Source: Plantago major (taxonomy: Eukaryota > Streptophyta > Magnoliopsida > Lamiales > Plantaginaceae). Taken from it: a stretch of DNA of 64,000 bases. The notes below the pieces were generated by a model. The model was not told the DNA's origin. It searched no databases and worked only from the letters and a program-made list of their open reading frames with translations. Both the position numbers and the translations under genes were made by a program. This document shows, in pieces, positions 31,891 to 41,559 of the stretch (the stretch's first letter is position 1; each line of letters begins with the position of its first letter). The stretch covers positions 43,544,959 to 43,608,958 of the forward strand of contig CM048840.1 of assembly GCA_026545765.1 (NCBI GenBank), written 5' to 3'.

Positions 31891-33014
31891 AGTCTTTTTC
31901 TCTTACGAGGAGAGTTAGCACATTCATTCTGATAATGTCCCCATCCTTGACATTCAAAACATCTAACTTTGCTAAGTTGAGCAGGATTTAAACTAGGGGA
32001 ATCTACAGTATTTTTAAACTTGTTTGTGCCTTTTGAATTGCTTGAAGAGCCTTTGTTAGAATTCTTTCTAAAGCTGGTTTTGTTGAACTTTCTACGCAAC
32101 CTAGCAAGAGCTTTAATCTTCTTCAGTCATCTCATCAGATTCATCACTACTGCTTTCAGACTCAGAGATTTTTGATTTTGAGTGAAGAGACATACTATGA
32201 CTTTGTTAGAATTCTTTCTAAAGCTGGTTTTGTTGAACTTTCTACGCAACCTAGCAAGAGCTTTATCGAAATCTTCTTCAGTCATCTCATCAGATTCATC
32301 ACTACTGCTTTCAGACTCAGAGATTTTTGATTTTGAGTGAAGAGACATACTATGACTTTTCGTACCTTTGCGTTCATTCTGTTGGAGCTCAAAATTTTTC
32401 AAATTGTTCATCAGAGTATGAAAATCCATAGTAGCCAGGTTTTGAGTATCTTCCAAAACAGTTCGTTTTATGTTAAATTTTGAAGAAAGAGTACGAACAG
32501 CTTTGAAAATCAGTTGCTTATTAGACATAGCATCACCTAGCAGTTAAATATCATTTGAAATAGTGAGCAGTTTATCAAAATAAGAATCAATGGTTTCTTC
32601 TTCTGCCATTCTCAAGTTTTCAAATTTTGACCAAAGCAGTTGAAGTTTAGTTTGCTTAATACTGTTATCACCTTCACAATGATTTTGCTACAAATCCCAA
32701 GCTTGTTTAGCAGTAATGCAATTCTGAATGAGCTTAAACATATGTGGATCAATATGCGACAAAATAGCATTCAAAGCTTTTTCATTGTAAGAGCTAGCAA
32801 GAAAATCATCACCTGACCATTGAGCTTCTGGATTAGGAGTGACATCTCCATCAGCATCTGGTCCTATGGTAGGCAAGGCATATCCTTCAAGAACCGATTT
32901 CCATGCACGTCCTTCAATGGATTTGATATACGTTCTGATCCGTATTTTCCAGTAGTGGTAGTTCGACCCATCTAGCACAGGTGGCCTGTTGACACTTGAA
33001 TTGACAACGTCCAT
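31779..33014 (-). pseudogene. gag: Copia-2 gag (inverted block)
   Basis: The ATG at 33014 starts MDVVNSSVNRPPVLDGSNYH; the DGSNYHYWKIRIRTYIKS stretch is the same UBN2-type gag as in Copia-1. A stop near 32690, loss of start context after 32528 and a frameshift near 31890 break it. The zinc knuckle CFECQGWGHYQNEC near 31935-31975 is complete here, unlike in Copia-1. A tandem duplication of about 150 bp (32051-32355) repeats the SESESSSDESDEMTEEDFDK region and the basic stretch after it. Confidence 0.85.
32051..32355 (-). repeat. Tandem duplication, about 150 bp unit, in Copia-2 gag
   Basis: CTTTGTTAGAATTC starts at 32051 and again at 32201, and the following about 150 bases repeat almost exactly. 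The right unit has five more bases (TCGAA after CTTTA), so the two units are in different frames. Confidence 0.92.
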
Positions 33015-33055
33015 TGTAGTAGTACCAAATCCAGACACCAATTTGCTATTTTTTC

Positions 33056-34174
33056 TTGCTGATGGAATGGACTGTGCCTCTGGATTCCATTAGACGTGAT
33101 CCACCCCCAAGGATTCGCAAAGATCATCTAAGTTCTCAAGTCATCGGAAGCACTAGTGGGAGAATGACCTTAAGAGGAAACACTCGGAAAAACTACAAGG
33201 ACACGGTAAGATATGCAACAATCTGCCAATCTGTAAGTTCCTCTTGTTTTGTCTCTCCTAAAGTGTATGTTCCAAAATCTGTTCCTTTGGGTGCTCCTAT
33301 TAAGCAGAATGAAAAATCTAATGTTGGGCACTCTGTTGAGTCAACATCGACATCAACAGTGTCTGTTTCCAGAAAGTTTGTTTCTAAAACTGCTTCATTC
33401 TTGTCGCCCGTAATGGTAAACCCATCGAACCAGGAAAACTCTAGAGAAAAGTATAAGAGAATTTGGGCTTCTAGGGAAAAGACTGTCTGTAATGTTGCTT
33501 TTTCTGTTGCTTCCTCTCCTAACAATGCAGGTAGATGGTACTTTGATAGCAGATGTTCAAGACATATGACAGGAACCTTGAGTTATCTTTCTAACTTTGT
33601 CTCTCAAAAGACTGGAATGGTAACTTATGGAGGAGGATACAAGAGTAAAGTACTTGGGAAGGGGTTGTTAACTCTTGATGGTTTTCCAACCTTGAAAAAT
33701 GTACTGTTGGTTGAAGGTTTAACTGCTAACCTTATTAGTGTCTGTCATGTGTGTGATGATGATTTGAAGGTCAAATTTAACAAACACACTTGTAAAATAC
33801 ATACTTGCAAGGAGAAATGTTTTGAAATGACAGGTACCAGGTCTGTGGTTGATCCCCACAATTGCAATCGTGCAAAAGAAGATTATATTGTGCTTAACTT
33901 GACTAATCTTTCCATAGTACATCAGTTTGAGCAAACTATGATAGATACCTTTGAGATGAATATGATTGGTGAACTCAGCTTCTTTCGTGTCCAGGAGAAC
34001 TCTAAATCATGCAGTACACTTATGGGTACCTCTCTGAAGCTGAGCAGAATCGATGTTGGCGCAGATGTTGACCCAACATTGTACAGATCAATGATTGAAA
34101 GCTTTACATGTCATCTACCAAGAGACCTGATATCATGCTCTATGTGTGTGTGCGCCGGTATCGATCCAACCTAA
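33056..34174 (+). pseudogene. Copia-2 chimeric frame: linker - protease - late RT
   Basis: The first 65 residues (PPPRIRKDHLSSQVIG, NTRKNYKDTVRY) are the linker that follows integrase in Copia-1 (near 14960-15110). Then comes protease-region sequence (KTVCNVAFSVASSPNNAGRW, YFDSRCSRHMTG), and after CFEMTGTRS it jumps to late RT (IDTFEMNMIGELSFF, DVDPTLYRSMI). The catalytic DSG of the protease reads DSR, so it is dead. The order linker-protease-RT cannot come from simple deletion. Confidence 0.85.
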
Positions 34175-34270
34175 AGCCCCCATTTAACTGTCGTTAAAAG
34201 AATCCTTGGATATATATCAGGAACTGTTAATTTTGGATTATGGTTTGCATGTGATACAAACACTAATCTG

Positions 34271-34729
34271 GTGGGATTTAGTGATTCTGATTGGGCTGGT
34301 GATCTAGATGATAGAAAATCCACTAGTGGAGGTTGCTTTTATCTTGGTCCAAATTTGGTGTCTTGGTATAGCAAGAAAGCAGGCGTGTCATTTTCAACTG
34401 CTGAATCTGAATATGTAGCAGCTGGGAGCTGTGTGTCTCAACTAGTCTGGTTGAAAAATATGCTGCATGACTATGGTCTACAAAGTGCTACCCTTTTGAT
34501 GTTCTGTGACAACCTTAGTGCCATACATATCTCTAAGAACCCTGTTCAGCACTCTCGCACTAAGCACATAGATATTAGGCATCATTTTCTTAGGGATTTG
34601 GTCAATCTGCAAGTAATAGACACACAACACATAGATACAACCAATCAACTTGCAGATATTTTTACCAAGCCTTTAGATAGTGAGAGATTCTTCAGTCTTC
34701 GAAGATCTCTCAGTCTGTGCTCTCTGTGA
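34271..34729 (+). pseudogene. Copia-2 RNase H
   Basis: MGFSDSDWAGDLDDRKSTSG, SFSTAESEYVAAG, MFCDNLSAIHISKNP and LADIFTKPL. Same frame quality as Copia-1 RNase H but cut off from RT by stops at 34172-34270. Confidence 0.9.
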
Positions 34730-35059
34730 TTGTCATTGTTGAGTACCAATGTTGACTCAACATCACGGTCAACATTGGAAAATTAGAATAAGTGATGCTG
34801 TTTTCTTTTTGCTTTTTAGTTCTACTGTGTGTTTCTGTGCTCCTGTGCTTCTGTACAAGTCTGTGGCTGTTCTTGTTTTGTAGCTTACAGTGGTGATGCT
34901 TAGGGTCTGAAAGGCTGTTTGAAACCAAGGTTGTAAGGGATCGAGTCTCCTGTGTGTTTGCTTTATGTAAAACCCACTTTTCCTGCTTTTTGGCTATTTT
35001 TACTCGTACCTTGACTCGCACTTGATGTTGCCTCTTGCTCTTTATGCTTAATAAATCTA

Positions 35060-35269
35060 ATGAATTATGATAAAAAGGGCTCGAAGTGTTTCCGTCGAGG
35101 ATCGTGTTGGGCAGGTTTCAAATACTATCCAGATATCGACGTGGCCAATGTGTCATATGTCGTGAGGGTTGATGGCCTGTACTGGAAACCGACACGCACA
35201 AAAGTGCCGATTCTCATAATGCTGCTGGTTCACTTTATGAGTACCAAATTACCCAATATAGTTAAATGA
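35060..35269 (+). CDS. Conserved small ORF (69 aa) of Copia-2
   Basis: Counterpart of 16980-17183 with the same end and frame. Substitutions include H to R, S to R and two changes near the hydrophobic stretch. A one-A difference in the run near the start moves the first ATG by two codons, yet the body frame is kept. The central part overlaps the module shared with Athila-like elements. Confidence 0.5.
   Translation: MNYDKKGSKCFRRGSCWAGFKYYPDIDVANVSYVVRVDGLYWKPTRTKVPILIMLLVHFMSTKLPNIVK
35104..35214 (+). repeat. Shared Copia/Athila module, copy 2
   Basis: The same ordered blocks as at 17018, including GTGAGGGTTGATGGC and the GCACAAAAGTGC hairpin. Nearly identical to the Copia-1 copy. Confidence 0.85.
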
Positions 35270-36319
35270 GTGATCTTTATGCCACGAGACGTGTGTTTGC
35301 CTAACTCCGCATAGGCTTCGGCTTTGGAGCGGATTCATACGTGTTCCAATTATTTGACATGGTTCACAGTCTCATGGTCACCCCCACTCAAACTTATGCT
35401 AATTGTTCAATTTACTTTTTGAGGCAATGTTGGGTGTGTTTCTTTGGTATTCCTTTCTCTTTCTGTTTTGCCTGCAGCATCAGTGGTGTTAATCGAATCT
35501 GCACATTTTGAGACTTGGTTTCCTGGCGGACTTACATTAAGAGTGGTCTGATTTCCCGATGTTGTCACCAATGTTGAGTCAACATTCAGGTCAACATTGT
35601 GTCTTTAATCTTGGTTACTTAACTACTGTGCTTTTATTTTTTTCTGTGTGTTTTTAGGTTTGAGGGGGAGTAGGTCTAAGGTGTTTTCTTCGGGTTTTTG
35701 GGTTTCTGCATTCCTGTACTTGCATTTCAAGTCACTTTCTTTAAGATCAAGATTTTTGGTCAACCTCCCTAGGGTTTATCTGATTACGTTGACTTGACGG
35801 ATATCTGTTTTACTTGCAACTTTAATCTTTAATTAACAGTTCTGCACAGTTTTTCGTTGCTTTGATATATATCTGCAGGAATCTACCTTGAAGCAAACCC
35901 AACAACACCCATCATGACTTATCTTGTAAGCTGTGTACTTGACCTTCCGCTCTCTTCACATCACTGCCCTCCAGCTGACCATCCACTCTATTCACGATTC
36001 GCCCTTGGTGATCATCCTATAGTCCTGCTTTTGCTACTTTCTTTGCCAGCGTTGACTACAATGTTGAGTCAACATCATTTTGACAGCATTAGTACTTTGT
36101 CTGCAGGTCCTCAACAGATTACCAAGATGGTGAAGTTTCTGTAAAAGAACTTTGTTTTCTTTCTTTCCTCACAAAAAAGGGGGAGAATGTTTGTCCTCTT
36201 GGTTTTTTGTATTAAGGGGGAGTTCTTGGAGCAAGGGGGAGTTGCTTGATATTGTCTTGAATTTTCCTACTAACTACTTTCAGGTTTTTGTGAAGAAAGG
36301 CAAGAATTAAGGGGGAGAT
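35270..36319 (+). other. Copia-2 3' region with polypurine tracts; accessory ORF lost
   Basis: The 35914-36144 frame has no similarity to the Copia-1 accessory protein, so that gene is deleted or replaced. Palindromes ATGTTG-AGT-CAACAT occur at 35571 and 36061. AGGGGGAG tracts occur at 35661, 36177, 36215, 36232 and 36310: five, more than any other element here. Confidence 0.7.
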
Positions 36320-37259
36320 TGAAAGTGCAATTTATATTGCACTTGTTTTGTTAATTCGGCCTTTCTTCGTTTATTAACCGGTTCGACAATTGTAGTTGTT
36401 TTTCTATGGTTATTTTGTAGGATATATAAAGTTGGGCCTCAACATGCTTAATGGATCACGATTGGTCACATGGCAGAAAGTGATTCTTGTAGCAAAACGG
36501 GCACTGTAGCAAAAAGGAAAATAAGAGGAATAGGCGTGATGGGCTTGAAGGTTAAAGGATCCATAATTGTTGTAAGGAAGCTGCCATAATGATTCATGGA
36601 AGAATTTTATGCTATAAGGAAAGTGAGATTTAAAAGAGATTGATATCTAGAAGACTCCTTATACCATTAATACATCAAAGGAAGTTTCCTTACCATAGAA
36701 TCCAAGTTTGTTAAGACTTGGGCCTGCCAGCTGACCGACTTCTTCTTTTCTGGTGATGAGTTGCCGTAAATATATATAGAAGAAGAAGGAGGCGTTTGCA
36801 AGCTGCCGATTGCCTTTGAAGAACAAAGATTATATGTTTTAGGCGTCTTGCTTTACTAGACCTTTACCTCGGTGTTTACTTGTGAGTGTTCTCTAAAGAT
36901 TGAGAATTACTCTAGTATCATTGAACTAGAATAGGTTTTTCTTATCTGTTCTAGGTCTAGTTTTCTGTAAGTTTAATCAATCGTTTGTGATTGATTTAAA
37001 CTTCTTTTTGTAATTCTACTTTTCAAGTTTAGTAGAAGTTTTGCTACGGCACTGTCGGTATCTTTATATACCGGCTTTAGAAATCTCGTGTTCAGTTTTA
37101 TTCCGCTGCACTTTATTGAGTTCTGTCGATTACAGTTTACTGTTGTCACAGTTTAGTTGAACACTGTTCACTGTTGAGAAACGGTGTTGACTCAACGTCA
37201 ATAGTCAACATCGTTTGAAACTGTCCAGAAGTACCAATCCCGGTCCTACAGTTCTAACA
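36320..37259 (+). repeat. Right LTR of Copia-2
   Basis: Starts TGAAAGTGCA after the polypurine tract AAGGGGGAGAT (36309-36319) and ends GTTCTAACA, then the TSD CATAC. 940 bp. Near the end it holds imperfect TGTTGA-CTCAAC palindromes (37160-37210). Confidence 0.95.
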
Positions 37260-37960
37260 CATACGAACACATAATAGACATAATCGAATACTAAATACCA
37301 AGAATCAAGAATTGATACAAGTTTACCCAATCGTGTCACAAACCCTAGGTAGAATTGAAGAAACTTGAATCCAATTGGTAGAAAAGTATGTAGATTTGCT
37401 CCCAATCAATAATTAATCGTCAATTACAAGAAAGAACAGTTCAATTACCTCCAGTAATAGGTAGGTAATTGCCTTGGAAAAGTTCTAGGTGAGAGCAAAA
37501 AGATGTAAAAGAGAATATGAGTACAATTGTGTTTTTGTTCTAACTAATAAGAAATAGGTAAAGAAACGAGTTAGAAACGAATTAGGAAAAATGACGTCTC
37601 AGAAACAATACTGGCGTATTCCAGGCCAACTTCGAGGCACCTGGCGTACGCCAGGCACCTCCTGGCATACGCCAGGTACTTTGGTTGGCTCAAATCTGCA
37701 TTTTGACTCCAACTTTGGTATTTTTTGGCCTTCCCGCTTCACTTCTGTAGATACATATAAAATGCACCATTTTGCCTCCAACTAACGCGTTTTAGCCAAA
37801 TACATACAAAACACACAAAGAACAAAATAAGTAAAATTACTTTAGGAAAACTAATAAAAACTATACCTAAGGACGACAATAAGACGGTGAAAAAGACCAA
37901 ATGAGATGGTGTAAAACCGACTCATCAATTACTTACTTGATGTTGATGATGGATTAACTA

Positions 37961-38338
37961 CGACTTAATCCTTTCGGCATGTTTCTTTGTTGCCTGTAGA
38001 CGGCTAGCACGTTGTTTGATACTAAGTAGTTGGGAGTAGCATTGCAGAGGGAGGTCAGGGTTCCTTTACACCTTTTCCCCCATCGATTTTATCTCAATAA
38101 ATTAGGGTTTACTGCGATTCAATCAATTTGTTTGCAATCATTATGTTTACTTTCTTCATATAATTTAATTACGATATTTGCTTGTTTCTATGCTAAGTGT
38201 CCATGGAGAAGGACATCCTGAGTCAGCTTTCCGCTATAAATTGTGTATTTGAGGACTTCTGACTTATAAATTTAATCTTGATTGTATTTAGGGATTACAG
38301 GTTCTACAACGAAAATCGAAGTCTCTGAGGGCACATCA
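37961..38338 (+). repeat. 3' part of the 5' LTR of Athila-like element A
   Basis: It ends GGGCACATCA just before the primer site. The left part is missing because fragment C abuts it in inverted orientation. It has no clear match to B's LTR. Confidence 0.6.
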
Positions 38339-38343
38339 AAATT

Positions 38344-38360
38344 TGGTGCCGTTGTTGGGG
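38344..38360 (+). other. Primer binding site of element A
   Basis: TGGTGCCGTTGTTGGGG differs from the plant tRNA-Asp complement (TGGCGCCGTTGCCGGGG) by three transitions of the C-to-T type, consistent with methylation decay. Confidence 0.85.
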
Positions 38361-38460
38361 ACACTTGACCACTCAAGCAAGTTTCGATCGTCCGAGATAA
38401 GTTAAAATCTTACTTTCGCGTTTTAATTTATGCGTTGCCTTTTAAATTCGTATAGCATAA

Positions 38461-38740
38461 ACCCAAAAAAAAAAAAAAAAATCATAAAACCTGTGGGAAT
38501 CTTTCTCCACAGCAAAAATCCAAAAATATTTTCTTTTCCGTATTAGTTTGATTTCTTATTAAAAATTCAAAAACATGTAATTTTAAACTTATTTTTATTG
38601 TCCTTTTAGTATTATCTATCCGTATCTGCAAAGGTATGTCTATTAGTCTTTATGCAAGGCAGGAGAACCGCGGGAACACTAGTAGTACCGTTTAAAGATG
38701 ACATAGATAAGCTCGAAGGCGGAAATTGCCTACTACCATC
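38461..38740 (+). other. Leader of element A
   Basis: A 21-A run at about 38463-38482 and an AT-rich leader up to the gag ATG at 38741. No frame. Confidence 0.5.
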
Positions 38741-40184
38741 ATGGAATCATCTAGCAACATGAGTGTAGAAGGAGACAGAAACGACAATCCATCTAGGAAT
38801 GTCGCAACTTCTGAACTTGAGCAACTGCGTAAGATTCGACTTGAGATTCAAGCTAAGAGAGAAGAACTAGAACAGGAAAGGCTAATTAGGATAGCTGGGG
38901 AAAGATTAAGGTTGGATGAGAACCGAAGAAGGGATAATTACGCAAGGGTGGAACTGGTAGACAACGACGATAGACCCATGCGCGACCATGTTATGCCCAG
39001 GCTTACACCACATGCCACAAACATCTATTTGGAGAGGATTGCGAGAGAATATGAGCTGAAAGGAACTCATCTGAACCAACTACCACACTTCTACGGGAAC
39101 CCAACTGAGGACCCGATGCACTTTATGAGGGAATTCTATGCAATAGTTGGAGGTATACCATTGAATGGGCTCACGGAATGTCAACTTAGAAGAAGGGTTT
39201 TCCCTAGCTGCCTTAAGGATAAGGTAAAGAACTGGCTTATCTCACTACAGCCGGGCAGCTTGACTACATGGGACGAGGTTTTCAACAAGTTGATGCTCGG
39301 ATACTTCCCATTGAAGAAGACATCCGACTTGAAGAGCCAGATCCAAAACTTCAACCAGTTTGACAAAGAAACCTTTCACGCAGTGTAGGAAAGATATAAG
39401 GATCTACTTGAAAGATGCCCAATGCACTCTTACGCGCTGTTTGACAAAGTTAACAACTTCTACAAGGGAATTGACTCTATCAGCCAAGCACTCATCAATG
39501 GAGCATGTCAAGGAAACCTGCTAGATGCAACCCCAAGAAGGACTTGGGAAGTGTGCGAGAACCTTAGTGAGAACTCTATGCAGAAAGGACGAGAAGGGTG
39601 GCTACTAAGGAGGTCAGAGCGATCGAGGAAACCCCTTGGAAACAGATTAACAGGAGGATTGAAGCCATTGAGATAAGTATGGGAAGGAAGGATGCAGTGA
39701 AAGAAGAACCGGAGGAACAGACACGGCTGGAAGAGGCACACTACGTGCAAGAGTCAAGGAAAAATGGAGACCGAGAAACTAACCGGTAAACAGCTTTATC
39801 CCCCCAACACCCTCTTTTATCTTACTGTACTGGACCTAGCTTGAACCCACCACCTAGACCACCCACTGTGGCACCTGTCCCCACACCACCACCGAAGTTG
39901 TCGCAAAACCATCCTCCATGGAAGAAAAGATAGATACTATAATGAAGGAGATGGGAAATATCGGAAAATTTGTGAAGCAGCAAGGTGAATTTACCGTGAG
40001 GACCGATTCATTTATCGCCAAGGCTGAGGATAACTTCAGAAGAACCGACAACACCTTGAGAGGAATGGAACTGAAGATTGGTAAAATCGTCAAGCAAGTA
40101 GGGGAACTCCAACAGAACAAAGACAAGTGGTCGTGTCACACCGAGAAAGCTATGATGATTGTTGAAGCTGCCAAGGTAACATGA
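38741..40184 (+). pseudogene. gag: Athila-like gag
   Basis: The ATG at 38741 is chosen over the upstream in-frame CTACC context because it begins the conserved N-terminus. It has a charged, coiled N-terminal part (ELEQLRKIRLEIQAKREELE), then the gag core YGNPTEDPMHFMREFYAIVG, NWLISLQPGSLTTWDEVF and LMLGYFPLKKTSDLKSQIQN, a TAG at 39386 in frame, then ERYKDLLERCP and FYKGIDSISQALINGACQG. A frameshift near 39590 and another gap follow. The block 39918-40184 (MKEMGNIGKFVKQQGEF, MELKIGKIVKQVGEL) is the C-terminal coiled part known from Athila gag. Confidence 0.88.
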
Positions 40185-40333
40185 ATCAAAGGAGGAAACC
40201 ATCTTGGATCTGAATGAAGGGACCCCAAAGGCACGCAAGGTAAAAGCCTCAAAGCTTCTTCTACAGCATTCGGGTGTGAATTAGACTCTCCTATCGAAGA
40301 AGAAAGGGTCAAACCAATCTTACCAAAGAAACC

Positions 40334-40676
40334 CAACCCCGGAGCTTTCAACATAAATCTTGTCATCATGGGAAAAACAACCACAAGAACCCTGGATCTA
40401 GGAGTCAGCATTAATATGATGCCACTTGCAGTCTACAATAAACTCAACTTAGCAGGAATGATGGAAGCAAACGGCATACTGGTCGCCGATGGCTCTACTA
40501 CAACCGCTTGTGGCAGGATACATAATGTGATTACTAAGCTAGAGGGGCTCAATATTCTTGTGGATAATCTGATCGTGGACTGTGAAGACCCGGACAATGA
40601 TACCATGCTCCTCGGAAGACCATTTATGGCCACCACCAACAACATCATCAACGTGGCAAGAAGGGAATTTCGATGA
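40334..40676 (+). pseudogene. Athila-like aspartic protease
   Basis: AFNINLVIMGKTTTRTLDLG, then VSINMMPLAVYNKL, ILVADGSTTTACGRI and MLLGRPFMATTNNI match the Athila protease (DLGAS-like active site, LGRPFLAT). The position after the aspartate reads DLGVS. There is a stop at 40674, and the downstream linker continues in another frame (40700-41131). Confidence 0.8.
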
Positions 40677-40699
40677 ACATATCGAACAACTGAATAGTA

Positions 40700-41131
40700 A
40701 TGGAGATTTCGAGTGAGACTTTGGAGGAAGCAAATGCAGCAAGGATCAATTTCGACACAGGAGACTGGTGGACGGACACTAAAGAAGAATTAGTTTGTTT
40801 TGAAGATTTTCTAGCACCGATGAATCTGTTCAAGACATACTGGGAGACGGGAGAAGAATCGAATGAAAATACTCTTCCATCGATCCTCGACGAGTTCTTT
40901 GGGTTGGAGGACGATAACTAGAAATGTGGATATGCCAAGGGTGACGGTAAATGGAATAGTCCAAGTGAAACTAACGACTACTTAGAGTTCAACTTTCATG
41001 TTGACAAAGATCCGGAGCTAGATGAGATCGAGCAAGAAGAAATGAAACGTTGGATAGAGGATTCGAAGTACGCAACAAAGGAATGGATGGACAAGTGCTT
41101 CAACAGGATCGAGGGTCTAACCCTCGAAAAA
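40700..41131 (+). pseudogene. Protease-RT linker remnant of element A
   Basis: An acidic frame (LEEANAARINFDTGDWWTDT; ILDEFFGLEDDN) and its continuation (DKDPELDEIEQEEMKRWIED) with one stop. RT should follow but the sequence passes straight to the post-pol region. 41132-41559 is that region: the GCTTCTTGGGAGGCAACCCA signature at 41183 and a GC-rich quasi-palindrome at 41375-41436. Confidence 0.6.
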
Positions 41132-41559
41132 TAAGCAATCATGAAAACAGGGGTTGAGCTATGAGACCTAAAACAAGCGCTTCTTGGGAGGCAACCCAAG
41201 GTCACGTTTAATTTACGCACTTGCATTCACGTTTAATTTCGTTTTTGTTTTTCTCGTTTTCCGCACCAAAAATCTTTTCGAAAAACTTTTCAAAAAACTT
41301 TTTCATTCTTCATTTATTAGTTTAGAATCTTATTTATATTTCAAAAAATAAAAAATAAAAAAGGAATCGAAATTGCGCGACTCACCGCGCTCGAAGGAGC
41401 GTTGCGGTTGCTAGTCGATCGCAGTGAGCTCTCCTCCCTTTGAAACCCCTCACTAAATTTTTCTTCCCCCCACTTCATTTTTCTTCCAAACTCTTCATAA
41501 TCTTCACATTTTGCACTTACCATTACATTCTTAGCTTGTACATCCATCAAGAACATCAA

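Larger units (their letters stand above)
29830..37259 (+). mobile_element. Copia-2: rearranged Sirevirus-like element, TSD CATAC
   Basis: CATAC flanks the element at 29825-29829 and 37260-37264. Left LTR piece 29830-30465 and right LTR 36320-37259 have the same orientation. Between them, 30466-33044 is inverted (gag and integrase on the minus strand), and 33045-36319 is plus strand but out of order: post-integrase linker, then protease, then late RT and RNase H. The primer site and the 3' third of the left LTR are gone. The LTR pieces are about 98-99% alike outside the TGTAGC repeat, so the event is young. Confidence 0.93.
29058..37927 (+). repeat. Solo LTR-1 (split by Copia-2), TSD ATTAC
   Basis: Begins TGATGTGTTA at 29058 and ends GACTCATCA at 37927. 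ATTAC is duplicated at 29053-29057 and 37928-37932. With Copia-2 and its TSD removed the LTR is about 1435 bp. No internal region or second LTR remains, so it arose by LTR-LTR recombination. Contains a GC-rich palindrome, CCTGGCGTACGCCAGG, near 37640. Confidence 0.9.
28071..37960 (-). mobile_element. Athila-like fragment C, inverted, split by solo LTR-1
   Basis: Reversed, 28440-28071 matches the first 370 bases of element B's LTR (50511-50880). The stretch 29057-28441 plus 37960-37928 matches 41540-43370 of element A, that is the leader-intron region of the accessory ORF. In fragment C the intron acceptor region joins the LTR directly, so the accessory ORF is deleted. The left edge at 28071 is the CACTA insertion. 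Solo LTR-1 (with Copia-2 inside) interrupts it at 29058-37927. Confidence 0.8.
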
